Position numbers and translations under genes: made by a program. This document shows, piece after piece, positions 27,059-35,252 of a stretch of 64,000 nucleotides of DNA. Each line of letters opens with the position of its first letter. The stretch's first letter is position 1. Below the pieces are notes generated by a model. It saw nothing but the letters and a program-made list of their open reading frames with translations. It searched no databases and was not told where the DNA came from. The DNA is taken from positions 310,001-374,000 of the forward strand of contig NZ_WUMO01000001.1 in the NCBI RefSeq assembly GCF_009826975.1, in the 5' to 3' direction. Source of the stretch: Flavobacterium sp. HBTb2-11-1 (GTDB lineage: Bacteria; Bacteroidota; Bacteroidia; Flavobacteriales; Flavobacteriaceae).

Positions 27059-27373
27059 TTAATGTGCTTTTATTTTTTCGAAAGTCGTAGTCAACGATTT
27101 TTTCACTTTGGCCAATGCACCGCTGAAAGCTTTTTCGAGTGTTTCGGCATGTTCTGTAACCGTAATTGGCTGTAGTTTTACAGGACGAACTTCAATCACA
27201 CATTTTTTGTCATGCAAGCTAAACTTTTCCCCGTTTTCGTCTCCAAAGTGAACTTCTACACGAGTAATTTTATCTTGAAAACGATCTAAGCTTTTCTCTA
27301 TTTCTCCAGAAAAATAGCTTTCTAATCTTGCACTTCCTTCAATGTTTTTGTCGGTGTTGATTTGTACTTTCAT
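27059..27373 (-). CDS. hpf: Ribosome hibernation-promoting factor (HPF/RaiA, short form)
   Basis: The 104-residue protein has the HPF/RaiA fold: MKVQINTDKNIEGSARLESY, then a helix, TRVEVHFGDENGE, KCVIEVRPVKLQPITVTEHA and a C-terminal helix with KVKKSLTTTFEKIK. The short form lacks the dimerisation domain of long HPF. It binds the ribosomal A and P sites in stationary phase and blocks translation. Confidence 0.9.
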   Translation of the reverse strand: MKVQINTDKNIEGSARLESYFSGEIEKSLDRFQDKITRVEVHFGDENGEKFSLHDKKCVIEVRPVKLQPITVTEHAETLEKAFSGALAKVKKSLTTTFEKIKAH

Positions 27374-27577
27374 AACAAATAAAATTTAATGATTCATTCT
27401 CAAACTTATCCATTTTGGCGGAAAAAGGCAAGTGAGTTAAGGAAATATTATGAATTATCTGAAGATTTATTTTTTCAATTTTGTAATTTCGATTGGCAGA
27501 AAATATACTTATAGTATTTTAATTTATAAATAAAGAAAAAACTTACAATTTGTTTTTCTTTTTCATATATTTGAAAT

Positions 27578-27724
27578 CCTAAACTTCAAATTATGAATAC
27601 AAAAAAAATTTTTGCCCGTACGGCATGCTGGCGGTATTGGAAACAACTGCAACGCGTATTTGAAGGCGTAGGACAGCTAACCCGTGCGGGTTTTATTTTC
27701 CCTAAACTTCAAAATTATGAGTAC
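27578..27724 (+). mobile_element. GC-rich 100-bp insert flanked by 23/24-bp direct repeats
   Basis: CCTAAACTTCAAATTATGAA (27578-27597, continuing TAC) is repeated almost exactly at 27701-27724, each including an ATG. Between them lies about 100 bp with roughly 55% GC in its core, far above the surroundings. The insert starts with a GCC-CGTAC-GGC hairpin and ends with AACCCG-TG-CGGGTT followed by TTATTTT, a terminator-like end. ACGC...GCGT hairpins occur inside. A -7 element TATATTTG (27566-27573) precedes it. It could be a miniature mobile element or a small structured RNA. Confidence 0.5.
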
Positions 27725-27950
27725 CAACATCCTTTCCAAAGAAACCGAATTGAGGTTAACCGAATTCTTCAACAATTCAATTGATTCCAAAAGTATGGCA
27801 AAAACCATTAGGCAAGTAAATTTCCTAATTGCGTTAAATGCCATACGAGAAGACGGATTTATGAAAACTGAAACCGTAAATATTGAAGATGGTTTCTTTT
27901 GGCTAAATGAATTAGCAGAAATTCTTGATCCTTATTTGGGGATTGAGTAA
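27717..27950 (+). CDS. Small protein of unknown function, paralogue of 55896-56129
   Basis: The preferred start is 27717 (MSTNILSKETELRLTEFF), because it aligns with MATNDLSEETEKRLKDFF of the paralogue. This gives 77 residues. Conserved points are MAK-x-IR-x-VN, a central variable part and a C-terminal [FY]WLN-x-LAE-x-LDPYL. The mostly helical, acidic product has no signal peptide. No function is proposed. It is preceded by the GC-rich insert and followed by a good terminator. Confidence 0.75.
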   Translation: MSTNILSKETELRLTEFFNNSIDSKSMAKTIRQVNFLIALNAIREDGFMKTETVNIEDGFFWLNELAEILDPYLGIE

Positions 27951-27957
27951 GAAATGA

Positions 27958-27987
27958 GAAAAAGCCACTTGAGAAAGTGGCTTTTTT
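27958..27987 (+). terminator. Terminator after the small-protein gene
   Basis: AAAGCCACTT and AAGTGGCTTT form a 10-bp stem with a short loop, followed by a T-run. Confidence 0.85.
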
Positions 27988-28174
27988 ATTTTTGTCTTTC
28001 ACTTAATGTATCTGAATTTGTCAATAACGGTATTGAGATTTTTTGTATTTACTTCTTTAAAAAAATAAAACTTTTGAAATTAGATATAAATTGTTTAATT
28101 TAAGATATTACTTTCAAAAATTTGAATAAGAATAAATTTTTATATTTGGCTTCACTAACTAAAACAAAAATTTA

Positions 28175-28861
28175 ATGAAGCTAACAGCACCAGAACTCTA
28201 CGTGAAACTTGTTGATGAGTATAAAATAATTGGAGAAACAGCAATAATAAACTTTAAGTTGAGAGATTTGACAATTTCTGTCGAAACCAAAGACACAGTT
28301 GGTAATTTGCTCCAAGAATGGCTGAAGGCTTGGATGATGAAAGAAAAAGTTGAATTTGAAGAAAACAATAATTCACAAGTTTTTCCAGATTTTTATCTGG
28401 ATAAACATAACCAAAAAACAGATTTATTAGAAGTAAAAACTTTTGATTTAAAAAGAGGACCTGGATTTGATTTGGCTAATTTTGATTCTTATTGTAATTC
28501 TCTATTAGTGAATGCTTACAGGATTGATTCTGATTATTTAATTTTTGCTTACGAAATGCATGGAAGTACAATTACTATCAAAAATGTTTGGCTTAAAAAA
28601 ATATGGGAATTAGCGGGTTCGAGTGGAACCTATCCGCTAAAAGTACAAGAGAAAAAAAGTGTGATTTACAACATTAGACCTACAATTTGGTATTCTACAA
28701 AATCAACTTTTAAACCATTTGCATCTAAGGAAGAATTTTTAGCAGCCTTAAACGAAACAAGATACCAATACCCACAAACAAGACACACTAATGGGCATTG
28801 GCTTCAAAATGTAATTAAAAACTATCAAGAACATACAGGCATTTTATTAGATGTAAAATAA
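28175..28861 (+). CDS. Type II restriction endonuclease, NgoBV-like
   Basis: The 228-residue protein has a PD-(D/E)xK active site: P71-D72, then E86-V87-K88 (DLLEVKTFDL). The surrounding blocks (KDTVGNLLQEWL, DLANFDSYCNSLLV, YPLKVQEKKSVIYNIRP) match my memory of the NgoBV/NlaIV family, whose target is GGNNCC. The specificity is therefore a prediction. Its 3' end overlaps that of the convergent methyltransferase gene by 37 bp, an arrangement where transcription of one gene could limit the other. Confidence 0.85.
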   Translation: MKLTAPELYVKLVDEYKIIGETAIINFKLRDLTISVETKDTVGNLLQEWLKAWMMKEKVEFEENNNSQVFPDFYLDKHNQKTDLLEVKTFDLKRGPGFDLANFDSYCNSLLVNAYRIDSDYLIFAYEMHGSTITIKNVWLKKIWELAGSSGTYPLKVQEKKSVIYNIRPTIWYSTKSTFKPFASKEEFLAALNETRYQYPQTRHTNGHWLQNVIKNYQEHTGILLDVK

Positions 28862-30186
28862 ACAGGTTCATTTATGAGGTAGTTATTTGCAAGTTGTGAT
28901 GCGACAAATTCGACAACTGGAACAGCAACTGTATTTCCTAATAAATCAAATGCGTCATATTCTTTTGTTGGAATTTCGTACCATTCAGGATAGCCAAACA
29001 ATCGTAATCCTTCCCGAATAGTTAGTCTTCTTAAACCATTCCCGTCAGGAACAGCTAGGCGGGAAACATCAGTAGCAACTAAGGTTGGAGCAATATCATT
29101 AGGGTCTAAAATTTTATTAATTTCAAAACTTAGTTTACCTGTAACGATATTGTAACCTTTAGGCTTGGTCATATCATAGATTCTATATGACTTAATGCCA
29201 TTTTCAGATTCTTCTTTTACTAATTTCTTAGGATATTCAAATTTAAGATATCCTTTTTTGGTTAAATCTTCTAACATTTCTTCCAATTCATTTTCTGGAT
29301 AGTCTATAAAAGTATTTATCTGCTGTAGAGTTAAAGCCATTCCATCCATCCAATCAATGCCGATTTCTAAAGCCCAATGTTTCTTCCTTCTCTCTTTAAA
29401 TAATTTATTAAGTAGTAAAGATTGTTTATCTGTAACTTCTCCTTTAATGCCGATATCCCAACTGTGTATATTATTATCTCCCCCTCGTTTGTCTTTAATC
29501 GATTTTCCATATAAATCTTTTAAGTCGAATTTAGAGAGTATTTTATCTACAAACTGTGACTGAATAGGCTTTAATCCATTTTCCAAAATATCGTTCAATT
29601 TACTATATCTAGGCTCGTTACCTTCCAAGTCTATTTTTCCTTTTCTTGAACCAACAATAAAAATTCTTTTCCTTGATTGAGCTAAACCAAATTCAAGTGA
29701 ATCAAAAACTTTCCAAGTTACATCATAATCTAAATCATTTTCCAATTTATCAATGATAGTTGATAAGGTTCTCCCAATAACATCCCCCTTATTTTCTAAG
29801 TCATGTTTGACCAATCCTTCTACATTTTCTAAAATAAATCCATAAGGTTTTTTTTCCTTTAAGATTCTTTCAATTTCAAAAAACAAAGTTCCTCTAGTAT
29901 CAACAAAACCTTGTCTTTTACCACCAGCGCTAAAAGGCTGGCAGGGAAAACCTCCTAATAAAAAATCAAAATCAGGAATGGAATCGTTTTTAACTTCAAA
30001 TATATCACCAACAAAGAAATCATGATTGAAATTCTTTTTTAAAGTAGCAATTGCATGAGGTTTTATCTCTGAAGTCATAACACATTCGGTTTGATACCCT
30101 AGATTTCTAAAAGCATTCTCAAAGCCTATTCGGATTCCCCCAAGCCCAGCAAATAAGTCAATAAATTTTACAGTTCTATTTTCCAT
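28825..30186 (-). CDS. DNA (cytosine-5-)-methyltransferase of the R-M system
   Basis: The 453-residue enzyme has motif I DLFAGLGGIRIGFE, the catalytic Pro-Cys motif GGFPCQPFSAGGKRQG (C82), ENV at 120-122, and the C-terminal motifs LTIREGLRLFGYPE and LLGNTVAVPVV. A variable target-recognition part lies at about 190-340. It should methylate the cytosine of the site cut by the neighbouring enzyme and so protect the host DNA. The start overlaps the upstream DUF6471 gene by 11 bp, so both are translated from one transcript. Confidence 0.95.
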   Translation of the reverse strand: MENRTVKFIDLFAGLGGIRIGFENAFRNLGYQTECVMTSEIKPHAIATLKKNFNHDFFVGDIFEVKNDSIPDFDFLLGGFPCQPFSAGGKRQGFVDTRGTLFFEIERILKEKKPYGFILENVEGLVKHDLENKGDVIGRTLSTIIDKLENDLDYDVTWKVFDSLEFGLAQSRKRIFIVGSRKGKIDLEGNEPRYSKLNDILENGLKPIQSQFVDKILSKFDLKDLYGKSIKDKRGGDNNIHSWDIGIKGEVTDKQSLLLNKLFKERRKKHWALEIGIDWMDGMALTLQQINTFIDYPENELEEMLEDLTKKGYLKFEYPKKLVKEESENGIKSYRIYDMTKPKGYNIVTGKLSFEINKILDPNDIAPTLVATDVSRLAVPDGNGLRRLTIREGLRLFGYPEWYEIPTKEYDAFDLLGNTVAVPVVEFVASQLANNYLINEPVYFTSNKMPVCS

Positions 30187-30460
30187 TAATCAATTTATTA
30201 TATTCAACATTAGGCTCAGCTACGCTCATTAAACTTGCTTCATATTCTTCAATCTCTATTTTATTGCAACCAATAACAGAAAGGCATTGGAGAAAAAAAG
30301 ATGCACTAAAACTACCTCGACTAATTTTACTATCGATACTCGCTTTGGTTTCTTTTATACCAATTTCCGCTAACATTAAAGATAAATCATAATTAGAAAT
30401 ACCTCTTTTTATTAATTCGGATTTAAGTAATCTTTTAACTTTTGTATTCCAATCTGTCAT
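30176..30460 (-). CDS. DUF6471-like HTH protein, possible R-M control protein
   Basis: Three in-frame starts exist (30484, 30466, 30460). The last gives MTDWNTKVKRLLKSELIKRG, the usual family beginning, and a 94-residue protein. The order of helices, with ISNYDLSLMLAEIG and KASIDSKISRGSFSASFFLQC, resembles a small DNA-binding domain of the HTH type. It lies directly before the methyltransferase gene, like the C (controller) proteins of R-M systems. A regulatory role is inferred from position and fold only. Confidence 0.7.
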   Translation of the reverse strand: MTDWNTKVKRLLKSELIKRGISNYDLSLMLAEIGIKETKASIDSKISRGSFSASFFLQCLSVIGCNKIEIEEYEASLMSVAEPNVEYNKLINGK

Positions 30461-30728
30461 TTTCATGAATTTATAGATTTGCAATATTATATAATATTTA
30501 TCATATATGCAAATATTAAGTTATAATTGATAAATTTATGATTCTTGGGTAATTAAAAATATTAGCTAAATATTTGATTTAGTGTTTTTTTGGTTTTCAA
30601 GTTTTGCGCGCACAATTGGCCTCAAAAATATTTAGTTTTCAACTGGATATTAACCATGAGATTTGAGATTTATTGTAAAGAATAATCAATGAAGATTCGT
30701 TGGAATGACAAAAAACATGAAACTTTTT

Positions 30729-33200
30729 CTACCCCTTATCCTTCTTCCCCCACTTAACCTTCATTTTTCCCTCATTATCATAAGCAATCAAATGCAGGAC
30801 AATGCCCTTTTCGCGAACGGCTTTTCGTTCTTCTTTGGTGGCGAGTTTGGCGTCGTTTTTAGAATTTCTTAGCGGAACGGTAAGCGCGAGATTGGTGCCT
30901 CTGCCGAAAGAATAAACACCTTCTGCATCCATGTTAAGAACGCTGGAACTTATGGTGAGTTTATTGACATCGATTTGCTCTCCGCGAAGATTGAGCGAGC
31001 CTGATAAATCGCTGAAAGTAATATTCTCGACATCACGAAACGGAAAAGCAAATTTGCCGACTTTCATAATCGGTTCAAAATTGATTAAGGCGCCTTGGTT
31101 GACATTAAAATCGAGTTTTCCTTTCATAGAATTCATAATCAAATCACCTGTGCTGCTCATTAAACCAGCAACATTGGCATTGCTAGTTAATCGCCCTCGG
31201 ATGTTTTTCGGACTGAAAGATTTGATTCCGAAGTTATTGAAAGACCTTAAAAAACTCGCAATATCAACTCGGTTTACCTGTGCGTTTGAGGTAAAAACAT
31301 AACGATTGCCGCTTGGCTCAACAGAACCGCTAAAGTTTATGCTTCCGCCAGAAGTATTTAATGTTCCGTTTTTAAGCAGAATCTTAGAATTTAGCATTTG
31401 CAGCGTTGCTTGTGTATGGGTTGCCGTCAGCGCTCCATATGTGATTTTATCGGCTTTAAGATTAATCACAGCGGTACATTTTTCGATAACCGATCTTAAT
31501 TGATTCGTAAAATTGACATTTTGTTTAACTGGTTTTTTTACTGCGACTTTTTGTTTGGGCGAATTTTCTAAAACGCCTATAAACTGTTTTACGTCAATAT
31601 TTGGACAGTAAATGTTCCAGTTTACGACCATTTTTTCGGGTGCGTCGTAATAGAGATTCAAGAAATTATCAATTTTTCCGTCAATGCGGATAATGTTCTT
31701 TTTGTGTTTGTAGGCAATTTTTTTAATATAAAGCGCTTCTTGCGTAAAGGACAATTGCACCGCAGTTTTTTCGGCATGAATCTTTTTCGGAAGATAATCG
31801 AATGTGGCATCAGTTATATCAACATCGCCTGTAAATTTGGGTTTATTGATATACAAATCGACAATATCAAACTGAAATTTCAAATTGGCTTGTGCGTGAC
31901 CGCTTTCAAAATGAAGCATTTTTTCATTCATCATTCCGTTCAATTTCGAAATATCAAAATCGGAATTTACAACTCCTGTCGCAATGGGTTTTTCGAGATT
32001 ATTAATTACAGCTTGCGCAATTTTTAACGGAATGCTTTCGTATTCGGCTTTAAAATGGGTGAGAATAATAGCGGAGTTTGGATCGCTGGATTCCTTTTCG
32101 GGTCTAAAAGTATTCGTAAAAATTCCTTTAAAACTGCAATTGGTAAACAAACCGTCAGGAATCGTTAATTCGTTATCGCGAACATCTGCCTGCACTACAA
32201 TTTTCGGATCGCCTTCAACATTCAAATCGCCTTTGATGTCGCAGTTTACCTTAATCGGTTTTTTGATATCAAATTGGTTAAGTTTCGAACTAATGTTTGC
32301 CGATAATAAATTGGAAGCATTTCGCCATAAAATATCCGTTCCGATATTGATTCCAAATAGCGAATTGTTTTTTCCGATATTAAAAAAAGCGACAATATCA
32401 AAAACATCAGAACCAATTTTAAGTCCTTTGGTTTTAATATCTATTTTCTGATTGGCTTCAGCATACGAAATATCAAAATTGCCTTCGAGAACTTTTTCTT
32501 TAGCAAAACTTCCATGAATGGTATTAAAAGCTAGACTGTTAATTTTAGTTTTCAAAAACAAATTGGTCTGCCAGCTGTCGTCGCCATAATTTACTTTAGA
32601 TTCTAAACTCGCCACATCAAAATCAAACAATTTATGACCTAAATGATTGTCAATAATTACATGCACTTTGTTGAGGTTTACTTCATCAATTGTAGTTTCG
32701 GGCTTTTCTTTATCGGTTTGAGGCTTTTTCTTTTTGGGTTTAAAAATATTGGCATTAGAATAACCATTTTCAGCTTTGTAGATATAAATATCAGCGTCGT
32801 TGATCAAGATTTTATGAATATTGATTTCGTGTTTCAATAAACTCAAAATGTTCAAACGTGCTTCGATTTCTTTTGCTCTCAACAAAGTATGTTTGTGGCT
32901 TTGCCATTGATTGTCTTTTATTTCGACATCATTCAGCGCCAATGTGAAGTTCGGGAAACCCGTTAGAAACTTATAATGAAAATCGCCAATATGAAATTTG
33001 CCATTTATATTCTCGTTGATTTTGGTATTGACTTTGGCAATAATTTCGGCTTTATTTCGGTTGAAATATATCGACAAACCTCCGCAGGCAAGTAGAAGAA
33101 TCGCGATTAGTCCAAGAATAAAATATCCAAAGCGTTTGGCATATTTTTTAAAAGAATCAGATTGCAGAAAGGATTTTGTTTTGGATAAAGTTTCTTTCAT
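30729..33200 (-). CDS. AsmA-family protein
   Basis: The 823-residue protein has one N-terminal membrane helix (FGYFILGLIAILLLACGGLSI). A long periplasmic region follows, made of repeated beta-strands, with the N-terminal AsmA-like block (INGKFHIGDFHYKFLTGFPN) and a conserved C-terminal block (MNSMKGKLDFNVNQGALINFEP ... NLALTVPLRN). AsmA-like proteins are thought to move phospholipids between membranes or aid outer-membrane protein assembly. Size and topology fit. It stands alone on its strand. Confidence 0.85.
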   Translation of the reverse strand: MKETLSKTKSFLQSDSFKKYAKRFGYFILGLIAILLLACGGLSIYFNRNKAEIIAKVNTKINENINGKFHIGDFHYKFLTGFPNFTLALNDVEIKDNQWQSHKHTLLRAKEIEARLNILSLLKHEINIHKILINDADIYIYKAENGYSNANIFKPKKKKPQTDKEKPETTIDEVNLNKVHVIIDNHLGHKLFDFDVASLESKVNYGDDSWQTNLFLKTKINSLAFNTIHGSFAKEKVLEGNFDISYAEANQKIDIKTKGLKIGSDVFDIVAFFNIGKNNSLFGINIGTDILWRNASNLLSANISSKLNQFDIKKPIKVNCDIKGDLNVEGDPKIVVQADVRDNELTIPDGLFTNCSFKGIFTNTFRPEKESSDPNSAIILTHFKAEYESIPLKIAQAVINNLEKPIATGVVNSDFDISKLNGMMNEKMLHFESGHAQANLKFQFDIVDLYINKPKFTGDVDITDATFDYLPKKIHAEKTAVQLSFTQEALYIKKIAYKHKKNIIRIDGKIDNFLNLYYDAPEKMVVNWNIYCPNIDVKQFIGVLENSPKQKVAVKKPVKQNVNFTNQLRSVIEKCTAVINLKADKITYGALTATHTQATLQMLNSKILLKNGTLNTSGGSINFSGSVEPSGNRYVFTSNAQVNRVDIASFLRSFNNFGIKSFSPKNIRGRLTSNANVAGLMSSTGDLIMNSMKGKLDFNVNQGALINFEPIMKVGKFAFPFRDVENITFSDLSGSLNLRGEQIDVNKLTISSSVLNMDAEGVYSFGRGTNLALTVPLRNSKNDAKLATKEERKAVREKGIVLHLIAYDNEGKMKVKWGKKDKG

Positions 33201-33432
33201 GTTAATCGCGTTTTTGGATATACTAAAGATACTAAAAAAATGCTAAAAAGTTTATTGGTTTGATTTTCAGGTAAATAAATTGTAAATTTAGCGTTATACA
33301 GTTTATAATTATTGACAATACATTTATAATGAAAACTAATTTAGTAATGGTGTTTGATTTATTTTAAATTTTTAAATTTGTACTGTAGTTTGAAAGTTAA
33401 TATTTCAGACCTAATTTTAATCTTAATATATT

Positions 33433-33750
33433 ATGGCATTAGCAATAACAGATGCTACTTTTGATGAAGTAGTTTTAAAATCAGATAAACCAGTAATGGT
33501 GGATTTTTGGGCAGCATGGTGTGGTCCTTGTAGAATGGTTGGTCCAATCATTGACCAATTAAGCGAAGAGTACGCTGGTAAAGTAGTTGTTGGTAAAGTA
33601 GATGTAGATGCTAACCAAGAATTTGCTGCAAAATATGGTGTGCGTAACATACCAACCGTTTTGGTGTTTCAAAATGGTGAAGTAGTAGGAAAACAAGTAG
33701 GAGTAGCTCCGAAACAGGCCTACGCAGATAGTTTAGACGCTTTATTGTAA
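33433..33750 (+). CDS. trxA: Thioredoxin
   Basis: The 105-residue protein has the redox motif W-C30-G-P-C33 and the cis-proline loop RNIPTVLVF. There is no signal peptide, so it acts in the cytoplasm. It reduces disulfides of ribonucleotide reductase and other targets. A TAAATTTG -7 element lies at 33373-33380. Confidence 0.97.
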   Translation: MALAITDATFDEVVLKSDKPVMVDFWAAWCGPCRMVGPIIDQLSEEYAGKVVVGKVDVDANQEFAAKYGVRNIPTVLVFQNGEVVGKQVGVAPKQAYADSLDALL

Positions 33751-33770
33751 TCTTAGATTGCGATTAATAT

Positions 33771-33803
33771 AAAAAAGGTCCGACGAAAGTTGGACCTTTT
33801 TTA
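33771..33803 (+). terminator. Terminator after trxA
   Basis: AAAAGGTCC-GAC-GAAA-GTTGGACCTTTT is a long stem with a GAAA tetraloop and a T-run. Confidence 0.9.
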
Positions 33804-33978
33804 TGTGTTGAATTTTTTAAACACATAGAAACATAGATTTTATGCTCATAAAAGAGTTTAGAGAAAACTAGTTTTTACACATAGCTATGTGGTTTTAAAT
33901 AAGTGAAACGTCTCTATACTCAAAGATAAGCTATGTTTCTATGTGTTAAAATAATTGCAATAGTTGTTCGAAAATTAA

Positions 33979-35202
33979 TTAGTGGCTGTGAGTTTCGCTG
34001 TTTTCATAACCCAAAACCGTAATCATATAAGGTGTACTAGAAACCTTAGTCTTTTTGATTTCCAATGTAGTAAGGTTTACTTGCACTAATTCTCCAGTGG
34101 TTGGCGAAGTAATGTAAGCAAAACGATCTGTAACTGCCATTTGAGGTTTTAATATAGCATCTGTAGCTGTTTCTGCAGTTGCTTTAGTTTCTTTTACCGC
34201 TTGCAAACTGCTGATATCATACAGTTTAAATTCTCCAGAATGCAATAAAACAGCCAGTTTTTTACGATCGTAACTTGTTTTACATTGCATAATGGTTGTG
34301 TTCTGAATAATTGGTTTTACAGTATTAGCCACAACATCAATTAAAAATGCGCCTTTTGCGGCTGTATACCCAATGAATTTTCCAGCAGAAGCCGTTTCTA
34401 AAATAGTTCCGAACCAAGCCGTTCCAAAATCTGCTGGATGATTGATCAATTTTTGATTTCCGTTGCTTTCTACAACCAAAATGCCGCTTGACGAACCAAA
34501 AACAGCATACACGCCGTCTGAAGCATTTCCGTGAATTCCTTTTGTTTGAATTTTAGCATCAAAAAGGGTTTTTCCGGTGTTGTCGATGATTTTTACTTTT
34601 TCAGGAAGCGTTCCTGTCACCGAATTATCTTTTACCGTAATGGCATAAGTTCCGTTTGTAAAAGTCGCCATTGCACCGTGATGTGCCAATAAACCTGAAT
34701 TTATCGTTTTGAATGTTACACCAGCTTTGTTTACATCAGCTTCTTTACCAACAGAAAGCGTTCCGTCTCCGTCGTTAAAAGTTAGAATTTCACCAATTTT
34801 ACTTTTAAAATGCGTTGGTTTTAAAGCGCTTGTTGCTAAAATTCCAAATTTAGGAACATCATCAACATCAATATGATCGCCGTGTAATTCCAATCCGCTG
34901 TCAAAAGTTTCTACGAAATTATTGTCTCTGTGAACAATTCCTGCATAACGTCCAGATTCTGTTGTGTACAAAGAAGCTTTAGCAAACTTTGCCGTAAAAG
35001 AACTGATTTTATCTTCATGCGGATCAAAAAGCGTTAGTTCCGTAGTTTTTTCGTCAGAAAGTAAAACTCGAACAAAAGTATGTTCTTCTGAAGTGTCATG
35101 GTCATGATCGTGATCGTCGTGGTTGTCATCGTCGTTGCTGCACGAAACCGCAAAAAGCGATACAGCGAATAAAAATAGTAGTTTGTAAAACTTGTTTTTC
35201 AT
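33979..35202 (-). CDS. AztD-like zinc-binding beta-propeller lipoprotein
   Basis: The 407-residue protein has a lipobox (LFAVSC) and then a very acidic, His-rich segment (DDDNHDDHDHDHDTSEEH) at about 24-41. Repeated propeller-type blades follow and it ends ETHSH. This is the layout of AztD, a periplasmic metallochaperone that binds zinc in a flexible His-rich loop and delivers it to an ABC transporter binding protein. It is the last of four co-directional genes with the TonB receptor and two DUF4625 genes. The zinc assignment is inferred from the family and His content. Confidence 0.85.
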   Translation of the reverse strand: MKNKFYKLLFLFAVSLFAVSCSNDDDNHDDHDHDHDTSEEHTFVRVLLSDEKTTELTLFDPHEDKISSFTAKFAKASLYTTESGRYAGIVHRDNNFVETFDSGLELHGDHIDVDDVPKFGILATSALKPTHFKSKIGEILTFNDGDGTLSVGKEADVNKAGVTFKTINSGLLAHHGAMATFTNGTYAITVKDNSVTGTLPEKVKIIDNTGKTLFDAKIQTKGIHGNASDGVYAVFGSSSGILVVESNGNQKLINHPADFGTAWFGTILETASAGKFIGYTAAKGAFLIDVVANTVKPIIQNTTIMQCKTSYDRKKLAVLLHSGEFKLYDISSLQAVKETKATAETATDAILKPQMAVTDRFAYITSPTTGELVQVNLTTLEIKKTKVSSTPYMITVLGYENSETHSH

Positions 35203-35252
35203 TGTAATAAAGGATTTAAAATTTGTAAATAATTGAGTTTTGAATGGTTTGC

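Noticed and set aside
27593..27784. A 63-codon frame across the GC-rich insert
   Set aside because: It overlaps the more likely gene at 27717 in another frame, its composition follows the insert, and it has no family features; the insert is better explained as a structured or mobile element.
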